64,000 nt of DNA. Source: Rossellomorea aquimaris. GTDB taxonomy: Bacteria > Bacillota > Bacilli > Bacillales > Bacillaceae_B. Position 1 is the first letter of the stretch; every line of letters starts with the position of its first letter. The position numbers were made by a program, and so were the translations under genes. Under the pieces are notes generated by a model. The model saw nothing but the letters and a program-made list of their open reading frames with translations. It was not told the DNA's origin and searched no databases. Location of the stretch: positions 223,645 to 287,644 of the forward strand of contig NZ_QNRJ01000006.1 of assembly GCF_003315075.1 (NCBI RefSeq). The letters are read 5' to 3'. Positions 44,609 to 54,199 of the stretch are shown one piece after another.

Positions 44609-46969
44609 TTATTGATAAAATTCTTCTTTTACATTTATGTTATTAGTATTATGACCATACTTTGAGAACTTATAGCGTATATACATGGATATCTTGTCCT
44701 CATGTGTTGATAAAATTATTTGTCTATCTGAAAAATCGTTTCTCAGCAACTCAACAAATGATGCCATATTTATTTCATCCATGGTTTGAATTGGATCATC
44801 TATTAATATTGTACCAAGCCCTCTATCATTATAGACCTTATTTAAGGCTAAAGAGAAAGCAAGAACAGTTGCAGATAATTGGCCGGAACTAAATGAATGC
44901 ATGATATCATGTGCAGTTTTCTCAGGGGGAACAAAATTAATTGATTTTAACTGAGGATCATCTATTTGATCACTTTGTTCTTCTTTAATAAATACCCCTA
45001 TGCCTCTTTGATGGTTTTGAATTATCTTTCCACTAAAAATATAAAATGGTATCTCTATTTCACTAATCATCTTGGCACGGTAACCATTAATTTTTTCATT
45101 ATAAATACCAATTGCTTCATTAAGAGGATTAAGAGATTCATCTATCTGTTCCAATTGTTTAACCAATCTTTGTTGTTTAATAAACAACTCACTCGCTTGC
45201 ATATAGTACATGTATTCAATATATTGTTTCTTTTGATCGATATTTGCAATACTCGTATCTTTAATCACTTCGTCGCTGTTAGCAAATACATTCTTATAAA
45301 CCCGTTGATATTCTTTATACTTTTCGTACTCTAATTTACTTTTAGAGAGTTTACTATAAAGAATTTCCTTTATCCTCTCCACTCTTTCACTTAAATTATT
45401 CACATGATTCTTTTCTTTATTAAAGTAGGTTGTAATGTCAATATTTAATCCAATGAAGAACTTCTTGGCTGCATTAAAGTCAATATTTAAAAGCTTATAC
45501 TCTTGAAGCTGATTAAAAAAAGTATCTGCGATTGAATTACTTATATATTCTTCTATATTAATTGCCAGCTGAGTTAAACACTTCTCATAAAGCTTGTTAA
45601 TTTCATCCAGGATTATTGTAGAAGAATTATCTAGTTCCTCTTTAAACATTACAGTTTGATTATCTATTTGTTCAATAAGACCCTGGTAAGTTCCCCACTC
45701 CTTACCACAAAGCGGACAGTTGTTACCATCAATCTGTTTACTATTAATATATTCATCAAACTTTGAAACAAGATCTTCTCTAGTTGAAATGAGTTTTTCC
45801 ACAATACGTGAGAGGTTACTTGTATTTATACTTAAACCTTTAATAAAATTAATCTTTTGAACGAGATTCTCTTTACTAAGAGTAGGCTTAAAATGTTCAA
45901 ATACTAAATTCCAATTAATCTCGTCTTTAAAGATATCTTTATTTTCAATCTTAAATTTAATTTTTTCAAACGTTTTTTTCAAAGAATAATTGCTCTTGAT
46001 TTGCTCAAATTCTTCTTCAAAATGACCCAAGATAATTAAAGCTGATAGTCTTTGATCTTTTGATGCAACACCACGAATTCTTTCGTTATTAGTTTCAATC
46101 AAAAATTCATCAAAGTTAGTAATTAGACCTTTAATACTTTCAAGTTCTTCTAAATAACTGGCTTTCTGTTCTTTATCTAGAGGTTTAATAATTTTCTGGT
46201 CCCATACAATTTTATTAGAAGGAATATTAATTAGTTGTAAATATTCTACTTCAGAAGTTTGAACATCCTCATCTCCAGCAGGTGTAAAGTCGATGGTTAT
46301 TTCAGAAATTCCCCTATTTAATCTCGTTTTGTAATGAGACAGTTTATTTTTTACTTTTTCAAGAATATCCCGTTCTTTAATTTCAGATTCAATATTAAAA
46401 AGTTTACTAATAGAATCCATACGTTCTTTTTCATTCTTCTTGAGTAAGTGACTTGACTCTTCCTGTTCAATATAATGGTATAAACTGAACCTAGACTCAA
46501 AATCTGTAATTTCAATCAACTCTTCTATTGTATGCTGAGACGACTTATTCTGTTCAGTCAGGTCCATGTCAAAGTCTTCGAGCAAATGAACAGAATAATC
46601 GAAATCAAATGGTCTCTTCTTAGACCTATTTAATGAACTGGGTTCAATCTTTCGCCCAATAATTATTTTGTCAATTACATTTAAATAAGCGTCGAATACT
46701 TCTAATTCGATTTTTAAAATAACGGATTTAGATTGATCTTTAGCAAATAAGTAATCATCATACCCTCTGTTTCCAACATTGATTTTTAATTGTTTAATTC
46801 TTCGGATACTACCTGTAAATATTAATTCGATCACATCAAAAATACTAGTTTTTCCAAATCCATTTGGTCCATCAAGGATAGTAACAGATTGATTTTTGAA
46901 AGAGAGTGTTGAATTTTCTATGGATTTAAAATTTTCAATATACACCCTAGAAATTTTTATACTATTCAA
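44609..46969 (-). CDS. Rad50/SMC-like ABC ATPase of an ABC-3C system
   Basis: The 786-residue protein has an N-terminal Walker A (GPNGFGKTS, from residue ~34), a long coiled-coil-like middle with a zinc-hook-type CPLC (about Cys418/Cys421 in this numbering) and a C-terminal ABC signature SSGQLSATV with Walker B ILIDDPIQTMDE. It is the ATPase component of ABC-three-component (ABC-3C) conflict systems, in which an SMC/Rad50-like ATPase is thought to sense invading nucleoprotein and license an effector. The TTG at 46969 is 9 nt from AGGGG; a TTG three codons earlier is too close. It overlaps the gene before it. Confidence 0.85.
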   Translation of the reverse strand: MNSIKISRVYIENFKSIENSTLSFKNQSVTILDGPNGFGKTSIFDVIELIFTGSIRRIKQLKINVGNRGYDDYLFAKDQSKSVILKIELEVFDAYLNVIDKIIIGRKIEPSSLNRSKKRPFDFDYSVHLLEDFDMDLTEQNKSSQHTIEELIEITDFESRFSLYHYIEQEESSHLLKKNEKERMDSISKLFNIESEIKERDILEKVKNKLSHYKTRLNRGISEITIDFTPAGDEDVQTSEVEYLQLINIPSNKIVWDQKIIKPLDKEQKASYLEELESIKGLITNFDEFLIETNNERIRGVASKDQRLSALIILGHFEEEFEQIKSNYSLKKTFEKIKFKIENKDIFKDEINWNLVFEHFKPTLSKENLVQKINFIKGLSINTSNLSRIVEKLISTREDLVSKFDEYINSKQIDGNNCPLCGKEWGTYQGLIEQIDNQTVMFKEELDNSSTIILDEINKLYEKCLTQLAINIEEYISNSIADTFFNQLQEYKLLNIDFNAAKKFFIGLNIDITTYFNKEKNHVNNLSERVERIKEILYSKLSKSKLEYEKYKEYQRVYKNVFANSDEVIKDTSIANIDQKKQYIEYMYYMQASELFIKQQRLVKQLEQIDESLNPLNEAIGIYNEKINGYRAKMISEIEIPFYIFSGKIIQNHQRGIGVFIKEEQSDQIDDPQLKSINFVPPEKTAHDIMHSFSSGQLSATVLAFSLALNKVYNDRGLGTILIDDPIQTMDEINMASFVELLRNDFSDRQIILSTHEDKISMYIRYKFSKYGHNTNNINVKEEFYQ

Positions 46970-47699
46970 TATATTCAACCCCTATCGCGGGTAAGATATC
47001 ATTAATATTAAGTTCGGGGTCCTTGGAGTGTTGTTCAAGCATTAGAGAGACAATTTTTGTTTGTGTCTGATTGAGTTTTTCATCTATTTCCTTCTTTAAA
47101 CTAACTAATTCTTCCTGCTTCATTATTACACTTAAAAATGGTAATTTAATAAATAACTTTGATACTAGATCGTACAAATTCGCTTCTTGACCTTCAACAG
47201 GACTTCTATCTTCTTGTTTCTTCTTAAAAGAAGTAAATAATTTCTTTTCCTGCAAGAGATAGTTAAGCACTTCTATTACAGGTACCTCTCTAGTTTCATT
47301 TAATTTATTTTCTAAAGTTTCCAACTGATTTTTGGTATAGGTTAATACATACTTTTTGAAGTCATAAGGGTCCTCCTCTAAGCTGTAAATATATTTTGTT
47401 CGTTCTTTTGAATAGTAAAGAGATTCCGTCTCTAGTAAAAGGAGTAATGAAAGATTCTTATCAATACCAGATACACTTATTTCCATTAGAATAGAATCAA
47501 AACATTGATCCAATTGATCCTGTAACCCCTCAAGAGCTACTTCCCCCTCTTTAAATTTTGCGACAAGATAAAAATCAAATTTATTATTATTTGTTCTAGT
47601 AAAAAAGGAGAAATTTGTTGAATAATTCCCTTTAAAATTTATTCCTTCATATAACTCAAATCCAGCTTCCTTAAAGATTATATTAATTAATTTATTCAT
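46962..47699 (-). CDS. middle component of the ABC-3C system
   Basis: This 245-residue protein has no catalytic motif that I recognise. Beta strands at the N-terminus (NFSFFTRTNNNKFDFYLVAKF) are followed by helices and a coiled coil (LKKEIDEKLNQTQTKIVSLM). Size and position between effector and ATPase fit the 'middle component' (MC) of ABC-3C systems, which is thought to join sensor and effector. Its ATG overlaps the effector stop by 8 nt, so the three genes are translationally coupled. Confidence 0.75.
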   Translation of the reverse strand: MNKLINIIFKEAGFELYEGINFKGNYSTNFSFFTRTNNNKFDFYLVAKFKEGEVALEGLQDQLDQCFDSILMEISVSGIDKNLSLLLLLETESLYYSKERTKYIYSLEEDPYDFKKYVLTYTKNQLETLENKLNETREVPVIEVLNYLLQEKKLFTSFKKKQEDRSPVEGQEANLYDLVSKLFIKLPFLSVIMKQEELVSLKKEIDEKLNQTQTKIVSLMLEQHSKDPELNINDILPAIGVEYIE

Positions 47700-49089
47700 T
47701 CGGTTTAAATTCCTCCATTGCAGTATTAAGATCCATGAATCTTATTTTTTTAGTTCCTGTGAATTTTTCCTTATCTCGATAATCGGTATCAGATTCAACT
47801 TCTGTTATACTTCCTCTATACTCCTCATTAATTGACTTATTGATATAGGTCTCCACTTCAAAAAGAAGTTCTAAAAGAGCTGCATCTTTATTGAAATTAT
47901 TGAAAATATCCTTACCCACTTTTGAACAGGCATACCTTCCATTGTTAAGAATAATGGTAATCAAGTTTGATACCTTACTTTTTTTAATTAGAAGAATATC
48001 ATTTTTGAATTTTGCTGCTTCTAACAAATGATGAAAAGTAAACAAACACTCAAATAACATCTGCTTAACTCCATGTTGATCAATAAGTCTTTTATATTCT
48101 GCTATACTAATAGAATTTGATTTTTTCACATGTATGTTGGGTGCAATTTTTCGACAGATAAGAACAAAGTCTTCAGGAGATAATAACTTTAATATTTCCA
48201 TATGATGAGTCCATATTTTTGCTTTTTCTTCATCTAGTTCTATATCAATTCCCTGTTCTTCACAATACTCTTCAAAATATGTTGTTAAATCGTCTATGAG
48301 TAAACTAGCAACTGTTTCAGTAGTTAAGTCGAATACGCTGTCATTTTGAAGAATTTCTAAAACCTCTGTGAATGTGATATTTGGAACTGACTGCTTTTTC
48401 AAGTGGATATTGGATATGAGATTATTCACTGCATGTAGTAGGTTTGAGTAAGCATAGTCAATATTTTCACTACTCATTGAAGAAGTATTTCTTGGTATAA
48501 CATTTTGAAGAAACATCTTAATTTGTTCTTTTATTTTAATGTTAATTTCATCAACCTGAACAACCCTATTAACGCTTAATTCTCCATTGTCTTTATTATT
48601 AATATTAATCTTACTCCATGCACTATCGAATTTATCTTCTTCAAATAACAGCTTCTTAAAATGGTTAAATAAGTCCTTTTTTTTGTCTGGTACATAAGCC
48701 ATTAAATCACTCTTCAAATCCTCAACCTTAAAGTCTTTTATATATATTGCTGTATGTAGACTTGCTTCCCTTACTGCTGGTTGAATAATTGTTTTTCCTA
48801 ATAATTCAAGAACCGTGGCTTTGTAACCTCCAATAGTTTCTTTATCTTGATATGACTTTACTTGATGTATTGTGAAATACTCATCCTTATATTTGATACA
48901 AAAATCTTCAAACCATTCAATTTCAAGTGAGTAATGATTTATTTCCTCGTTACCTACACCTAGTTCATTCATTAAGCAAAGCATAGTATAAACTGCTACT
49001 TTTCCTTGATATGTATATCCATTCCAAGAAGATGCAGCACTGCCACAGGCAACAGCTGTCCAATTAGTCTCTATTTCAGTTCTCTCCAT
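47692..49089 (-). CDS. ABC-3C effector with PD-(D/E)xK-like nuclease domain
   Basis: Residues ~15-130 have the pattern of a restriction-endonuclease fold as seen in Cap4/DUF4297-type proteins: SSWNGYTYQGKVAVYTML, then SLEIEWFEDFCI and FTIHQVKSY. The acids E58/D62 and Q76-x-K78 fit E/D...QxK. The remaining ~330 residues are helical and probably the ABC-3C C-terminal domain that docks to the other subunits. I chose the ATG at 49089 behind AGGAGG; reading could extend 22 codons further, but that part lies in a GGGGTCTGACCCC repeat. It should cut invader DNA when released by the ATPase (inference). Confidence 0.75.
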   Translation of the reverse strand: MERTEIETNWTAVACGSAASSWNGYTYQGKVAVYTMLCLMNELGVGNEEINHYSLEIEWFEDFCIKYKDEYFTIHQVKSYQDKETIGGYKATVLELLGKTIIQPAVREASLHTAIYIKDFKVEDLKSDLMAYVPDKKKDLFNHFKKLLFEEDKFDSAWSKININNKDNGELSVNRVVQVDEINIKIKEQIKMFLQNVIPRNTSSMSSENIDYAYSNLLHAVNNLISNIHLKKQSVPNITFTEVLEILQNDSVFDLTTETVASLLIDDLTTYFEEYCEEQGIDIELDEEKAKIWTHHMEILKLLSPEDFVLICRKIAPNIHVKKSNSISIAEYKRLIDQHGVKQMLFECLFTFHHLLEAAKFKNDILLIKKSKVSNLITIILNNGRYACSKVGKDIFNNFNKDAALLELLFEVETYINKSINEEYRGSITEVESDTDYRDKEKFTGTKKIRFMDLNTAMEEFKPNE

Positions 49090-49100
49090 ATATCCTCCTA

Positions 49101-49156
49101 AACTGGGGTCTGACCCCCAGTACATTAATGCTTTACCGTACAGAGGGTCAGACACC
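49101..49156. repeat. GGGGTCTGACCCC repeat, full ~56-nt unit
   Basis: It has ACTGGGGTCTGACCCCCAGT at one end and GAGGGTCAGACACC at the other, joined by ACATTAATGCTTTACCGTA. A close match is at 53737 and a decayed one at 54012. It sits between the ABC-3C and dynamin modules. Confidence 0.7.
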
Positions 49157-49205
49157 TTATCAACATAAATCTGACTATTAACTAAAAGAAGCTTTTTCTT
49201 TTTTC

Positions 49206-50846
49206 TTATATAGCCTGCTTCTCCTTTTTAAGTTGCAGTAAACTGTTCTCAATATCTTGGAGAACTTCTTTATTTGTCTGATGAATTTGAGCGATGTCTT
49301 CCCTCAGTTCCCCCTCTGATTTGTTTAGAGGGAAATAAGTTTCAATATAGTTTTCACGCGTGAAGGTGGAGTTAAATTCCTTAAATAGGGAATCAATTTC
49401 TTCAAGAATAGTTTCTCGTTCTTTTTTCAGTTTGTGCTCGGAGATCATGTCTGTAATAGCAGAAATTCCGTCGAGTAGTGCTGGAAGCCCCTGAAGGAAC
49501 TTGCCAAATTTTGCAACAGCTTTGCCCCATTTCATGGCTTGCCACGGCTTGAATTTAATTGGCAGCTTGGCCATATCCCTCACTTTTATAATTGCTTGGG
49601 ATAAGGTTTTAGAGGATTGGGATGCGAGCTTGGAACCAAGTTTTGCTCCTGCCTGTCCTGAAAATTTAAGTAGTTTGCTTTGTATGTCACTATGGAAAGA
49701 TAAAGAAGATTCTATACTTTTCAATAGGTTCATCTGCTCATGGAAAAGGGATTCAGTATGCTTTTGGATGATAAGATTTATTCTTTCGCTAAGGATATGC
49801 CCCTCTGCTCCAATTTTGACTTGTACTCTATTTTTCAAATGATCTGTGTTTGTGCAGGAGTTAATGACTGAAAAAACATCTTCCCTCAGGTTTAGGATTT
49901 CCTCCTTGATATTTCTATATTTCATGATTATATCTCTGCTGAATTTTTCTATTTTTTGATCCAGATCCTCTAGCTGATGGCTGCTTAATTCAACACTTTT
50001 CTTTATATCGTCCCGTGCTGCTTCCAGCTGGCAGATGGATTGAAGGATGGCGTCTTTAATTACGCTTATACCTGCATTTCTCAAAAGCTCATTCTTGAAT
50101 TCTTGGATGAACATATCAAGTTCTGTTACAAGGGTATCCATTCTGGAAAGTCTTGAATATTCGGGTTCTTCGTTAAGCCAATGCTCCAGCCCCATTCCGT
50201 ATGGATCTGCTGACACACAGATGACTTTCGGTTGTTTTTTCACATTGACAATACTATTGATTGTATCGACAACGACTTTCTGTTTAATTTCGCTGTTACG
50301 GTTATAATCCATTTCATCATCTAGGTCTGCAACCTCATCCATCTTGTTGATGACAAACAGAGTAGACTCTGCCTTTCCTAGATCTTCGAGCAACCATTTA
50401 ATAGTAGAGTGGTGACTATCTTTTAATGGATTAACTGGATCGATGGTATAGATGATCACATTCGCTTCGGAGATATATTTCTGTGTCCGCTCACTATGAA
50501 TCATATGTTCTGAAAACAGTCCTGGAGTATCCACTATATAGAAATCATCTTTATTTTGATGATGTTCAAGACGGAAGATTGATACTTCATCAGTTGTTGG
50601 TTCCGGTGAGATTTCAATATCCGAACGCTTGGTAAGAGAAGAAAGAATCGTTGACTTTCCATCTGTAAAAGCCCCAAACATGGCAATGATAAATTTTTCC
50701 TTCTCCAGGTTTCCAATTGATGTCTCGACCTTTTCGATCAGTGCGGAAACGTCGATATCGTACTGGTCGAAGGTAAAAAGTTTTTCTTTCAAAGATTGTA
50801 ATCGTTCAAGCAAATCCTGTTTATCTGTTTGAAAGGTTTTCGCCAT
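49206..50846 (-). CDS. dynamin-like GTPase A (546 aa)
   Basis: GTPase motifs are complete: G1 GAFTDGKST (58-66), a Thr-containing switch (EPTTDEVSIF), G3 DTPG (106-109) and G4 NKMD (167-170). Behind it come a long helical stalk and a hydrophobic patch (residues ~400-450, LPIKFKPWQAMKWGK..LQGLPALLDGISA) that could touch membrane, as in bacterial dynamin-like proteins. These remodel or guard membranes; in B. subtilis DynA protects against phage. The start at 50846 lies in the 3' end of the partner gene, 26 nt overlap. Confidence 0.8.
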   Translation of the reverse strand: MAKTFQTDKQDLLERLQSLKEKLFTFDQYDIDVSALIEKVETSIGNLEKEKFIIAMFGAFTDGKSTILSSLTKRSDIEISPEPTTDEVSIFRLEHHQNKDDFYIVDTPGLFSEHMIHSERTQKYISEANVIIYTIDPVNPLKDSHHSTIKWLLEDLGKAESTLFVINKMDEVADLDDEMDYNRNSEIKQKVVVDTINSIVNVKKQPKVICVSADPYGMGLEHWLNEEPEYSRLSRMDTLVTELDMFIQEFKNELLRNAGISVIKDAILQSICQLEAARDDIKKSVELSSHQLEDLDQKIEKFSRDIIMKYRNIKEEILNLREDVFSVINSCTNTDHLKNRVQVKIGAEGHILSERINLIIQKHTESLFHEQMNLLKSIESSLSFHSDIQSKLLKFSGQAGAKLGSKLASQSSKTLSQAIIKVRDMAKLPIKFKPWQAMKWGKAVAKFGKFLQGLPALLDGISAITDMISEHKLKKERETILEEIDSLFKEFNSTFTRENYIETYFPLNKSEGELREDIAQIHQTNKEVLQDIENSLLQLKKEKQAI

Positions 50847-52845
50847 TTTTCATTCTCCTTACTCCTTTGATTGCAAAGCTTTCATCGGTTTTTTTATAGT
50901 AGTCAATCAGGTTTGAAAAGGCTCGGTATGTGAACTCCTGAGGGGATTTCAAATAGAAATAGCCCTCCTTTTGATCAGGATAAATGTTTACCATCAACAC
51001 ACCTACATTGGGGTATCTATCGAGCTTATTCAAACGATAAGATCTTGTTGTTGCGGAGGTGGCTGCTTCCCCTATAATCATTCCCTGAGCGAGTTTTAGG
51101 TCAAAGTAGGCAAATTCAACGGACCTTTCCTCTATATTAGCTACCATTGATTTACCAATTTCCACTTTAGAGTGAGCCAGGTCACTTATTCTATCATTCA
51201 TGGAGAAGCTCAATTTCTCAACCTCACGGATAAAGTGGTCCACAGTTAACAATGTGTTTTGGATGCTCCTATCCAGGTTTTTAAACTCTTTATCAGTGTT
51301 TGCTCTTGCTTCTTTCTTGATCTTTTGAACCAGATTTCGGATTTCATCATAAGCCATGCTTTTTGCTTCTCTTTTGCGTTTATTAGGATCACCGAAAAAC
51401 CATTCCCATATTTTTTTCATAAGACTGATGACACCTGTGATGATGCCAAGAACAGGGTTAAAGACAAAAGCTACAATAATCCCTATTACCGAAAATCCCA
51501 AGTCAAGGATCTGTCCAAGAACATACTTCATACCGATCTGCATCTTGCTAATGATATTGCTGATATTGAAATCACTATTCTTATAACCTGAGAATTTAAA
51601 CTCTAGATCCATACGTCGCTGAAGTTGGATCATATTTGATTGTATATCTTCTGTTAATTCTTTTATGATTTTATCCAGAGAGTCTTTAGTTTCTTCCTCA
51701 AATCTGGCTTTCTCGCTGTGTAACTCGCTTTTGATCCTTGTTTCTCCCCATTGGTTGTCAATTCCATCATATATAATCTTTTGCATATTGCTCTGCATCT
51801 TATCCACTTTAATATCGATGAGATTGAGAACATTATTTTGGCAGGACCTGACAGCATCACGTGAAGAATCCAAACATTCTTTGATTTGAAACTTTAAGCT
51901 TTTGATCGTTTCATCAAAGCCTTTTTTTCCCTTTAGGATTCTGCTCGTCACTTCCTCTAGGCAACTGAAAAACTTGTAAGTATTGGAGATGGCGATTTCC
52001 TTAATACTGGACTCGGATAAATGCTCAATCAGACCTTCGATTTTACTAAGATTACTAAATTCATAGGCATTGGTGGGCGAACCAAAAATGGTTTTCATTT
52101 TTTCTTGATCTCGTTTCAAGTCATCTCTTAAAGGACTGCCGACTGATAAAAATCCAAGATGGGCATGCACGATTAAGTTGTCGACATAATGGTCTCCCAA
52201 TATTTCACTGAATTTCTCCTTTGTCCTCTCTTCTATTAATTTTAAACTGTTATCGGTTAATCCTTTTTTTAGGATATACGGGTTAGGTTTTGAACGGACA
52301 TTTATGATGGAGTAGACCTTTGCTTGGTCCTTTAAATAGGATTTTATTTTTCTTAACGTCTGCTCCTCAGGCTCTTTATTTGTTCCAATGACATAAAAGA
52401 CGACATGGGACTTCTCGACACCCTTCTTGATCTCCGATATGTATTTCCTCTCATTGCCTTCAATGCCCGGCATATCAAGCAGGTTGACGTTTTTTAACGT
52501 TTTATTCGTAAGCGACTTCGTATAATCCTTGCTTCCGTCCCCGATTAGCCGTCCGTTTCCACGCTGAAGCGCTTCAATCAATGTACTTTTCCCTGCATTT
52601 GTCTCTCCGAAAAAAGATAAGTTGAAGGTCTCCCACTCTACATTTCTCATAAGATAATTTAAATTCTGCTTAATCTTATTAATGCCGTGTGCAATATCCC
52701 CGTTAATTTCATACAGCATATCCCTTAATTGCTCATTCTCTAACTCTATTGATGACAATTGGTGGAACTCCTCTAACGTCTGTAATACGTTTTGAGCTTC
52801 TTCATAAAATATATCCGAATAACTGACCTTCGCTGTCTCGGCCAC
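50821..52845 (-). CDS. dynamin-like GTPase B (674 aa)
   Basis: The G domain has G1 GETNAGKST (80-88) and G3 DMPG (124-127), but where G4 NKxD should be (182-185) it reads NVRS, so guanine binding may be altered. A helical stalk is followed by a hydrophobic hairpin near 440-478 (LGQILDLGFSVIGIIVAFVF), a membrane-inserting paddle as in LeoA/Campylobacter-type dynamins. The start is a GTG behind GGGGG. It is translated first and overlaps gene A, so the two probably form a hetero-oligomer. Confidence 0.8.
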   Translation of the reverse strand: MAETAKVSYSDIFYEEAQNVLQTLEEFHQLSSIELENEQLRDMLYEINGDIAHGINKIKQNLNYLMRNVEWETFNLSFFGETNAGKSTLIEALQRGNGRLIGDGSKDYTKSLTNKTLKNVNLLDMPGIEGNERKYISEIKKGVEKSHVVFYVIGTNKEPEEQTLRKIKSYLKDQAKVYSIINVRSKPNPYILKKGLTDNSLKLIEERTKEKFSEILGDHYVDNLIVHAHLGFLSVGSPLRDDLKRDQEKMKTIFGSPTNAYEFSNLSKIEGLIEHLSESSIKEIAISNTYKFFSCLEEVTSRILKGKKGFDETIKSLKFQIKECLDSSRDAVRSCQNNVLNLIDIKVDKMQSNMQKIIYDGIDNQWGETRIKSELHSEKARFEEETKDSLDKIIKELTEDIQSNMIQLQRRMDLEFKFSGYKNSDFNISNIISKMQIGMKYVLGQILDLGFSVIGIIVAFVFNPVLGIITGVISLMKKIWEWFFGDPNKRKREAKSMAYDEIRNLVQKIKKEARANTDKEFKNLDRSIQNTLLTVDHFIREVEKLSFSMNDRISDLAHSKVEIGKSMVANIEERSVEFAYFDLKLAQGMIIGEAATSATTRSYRLNKLDRYPNVGVLMVNIYPDQKEGYFYLKSPQEFTYRAFSNLIDYYKKTDESFAIKGVRRMKNGENLSNR

Positions 52846-53430
52846 TTTTGATCCCCCTTCTAAATCATTCCTATGAACCTATTATACCCTCTTCCTTATT
52901 AAGGAAAAAGAACTAATTATAGTAAAGTGCAATTAGGGTGCTTGTAAATCCACACATAAAACCTTGACCATAACTTACCCTATTGTTAAGGACATCTCCT
53001 CCTCACCTAGTAATAATTACACTCTTCCAGGTGCTCAAACCAAGCCTCTGCCATATGAACCCTTCGAACGAGCTTCACTGCAAGAAGGATCTGACCCCAT
53101 TATCCCTTATGTTATTTAACGTTTAATTCCTAAAGGGACTTTTATTTTCAGAGATTGCAACTATAACAATTGAACTTTTTATTAGCTCAATACCTCGTAT
53201 CTCTCTTTTCAACGGCTACAATGTATTAGCATTCTATAGAATTTACTGTATAGATGATCGCATATAGAGCCATATATAAAGCTCGTGTCCCTCAGACCAG
53301 AGATTTGTCGCTCGCTTTCTTCAGTATCTACATCACCGCAGACTCTCTTGCGTTAAGCTACCGCTACTTCCGCCTTCACTGTACGGGACTTTTCCCCAAC
53401 AGATTGTACCCATGCTGGGCGAACATACAA

Positions 53431-53457
53431 AGGGAGATCTGGATTCCAGATCTCCCT
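53431..53457. terminator. strong symmetric hairpin
   Basis: AGGGAGATCTGGA and TCCAGATCTCCCT form a perfect 13-bp stem with a 1-nt loop, with TTTC after it on the plus strand. It could end transcripts in either direction. Confidence 0.6.
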
Positions 53458-53623
53458 TTCAATTTCAAAAAATACATTTCTTTTTGTGAAAAATGAGGTC
53501 AGAAGACCGTATTGTCAGTTGGCATAGGCCGACTGGGGAATGGGGCGGTAATGACGAGTAAAAAGTTTTAAATAATTTGAGATGCTCAAGTCACTCTGCA
53601 TCATCTAAAATAAATTAGGTAGT

Positions 53624-53731
53624 AAGGTGTCCAAAAACCACTAAATGGGACAAGGCTGCAGCCTTGTCCCTTTTCAACACTATTCGCAGTGAACCTAACA
53701 CTCACTCTCTCACCAGTTCCCCCGCTGTTCT
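53624..53731. repeat. ~110-nt direct repeat, copy A
   Basis: It runs from AAGGTGTCCAAAAACCACTA through the hairpin GGGACAAGGCTG/CAGCCTTGTCCC and TTCGCAGTGAACCT to CCCCCGCTGTTCT. Copy B at 58259-58374 is nearly identical in the same orientation. Between the copies lie the lipase, kinase and Mrr genes. Confidence 0.8.
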
Positions 53732-53736
53732 AATGT

Positions 53737-53793
53737 ATCGGGGTCTGACCCCCATCTCATTAACGCCTTACCGTACCGAGGGTCTGATCCCAA
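53737..53793. repeat. GGGGTCTGACCCC repeat, full unit
   Basis: ATCGGGGTCTGACCCCCAT ... CATTAACGCCTTACCGTACC ... GAGGGTCTGATCCC. This is the best match to the unit at 49101. Confidence 0.7.
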
Positions 53794-53848
53794 TACTAAG
53801 ATTGTTACATTGACTACAGTGTATCCAATGTATAACAATTACTAAAAG

Positions 53849-54013
53849 TTGAATAAAAAAGCTGGATATAGATTCAATGTTTCATTACTAAAAACGAAAC
53901 GATTAGGATTATTTTGGTGTACGAGAAAGTATCCAACATTATTTTTCGACGAAGAAAAATATTTAGAAGTTAATCCAATTACCGATGCTTTAAATAGCTC
54001 CTTAGATATCTAA
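53849..54013 (+). pseudogene. 54-codon coding remnant, family unknown
   Basis: Between stops the frame reads KKAGYRFNVSLLKTKRLGLF, then WCTRKYPTLFFDEEKYLEVN and PITDALNSSLDI. It looks like the end of a normal protein (aromatic/charged alternation), but a start and ribosome site are absent. Not recognised. Confidence 0.35.
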
Positions 54014-54070
54014 ACCAGGACAAACCCCCAGTTTATTAAAGCTTCACTTAACCGAAGGTCCAACCCCAAA
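54012..54070. repeat. degenerate GGGGTCTGACCCC-type unit
   Basis: ACAAACCCCCAG, then TTTATTAAAGCTTCACTTAACC and GAAGGTCCAACCCC follow the same layout as 49101 and 53737 with many changes. Confidence 0.5.
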
Positions 54071-54199
54071 ATCTTTCGCTTATCTGTTCTTTTTAAAAAT
54101 GTATTACAATCCAAACTATATTAAACTATCTAATGCTTTATCTAACTAAATAACTTTAACATTAAGGAGAAATATACTTAACGAATTACTCTATGATTT

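Larger units (their letters stand above)
52846..54199. other. 1.35-kb gene-poor region with repeats
   Basis: It contains a lone half site (GATCTGACCCC, near 53088), a GC-richer non-coding islet at about 53275-53425 that I cannot identify, a strong hairpin at 53431, copy A of the ~110-nt direct repeat, two GGGGTCTGACCCC units and a 54-codon remnant. No intact gene is supported; an 80-codon plus-strand frame at 53254 has no ribosome site. Confidence 0.6.

Noticed and set aside
53254..53496. 80-codon plus-strand frame
   Set aside because: No ribosome site, no recognisable pattern, and it runs through a perfect hairpin at 53431.
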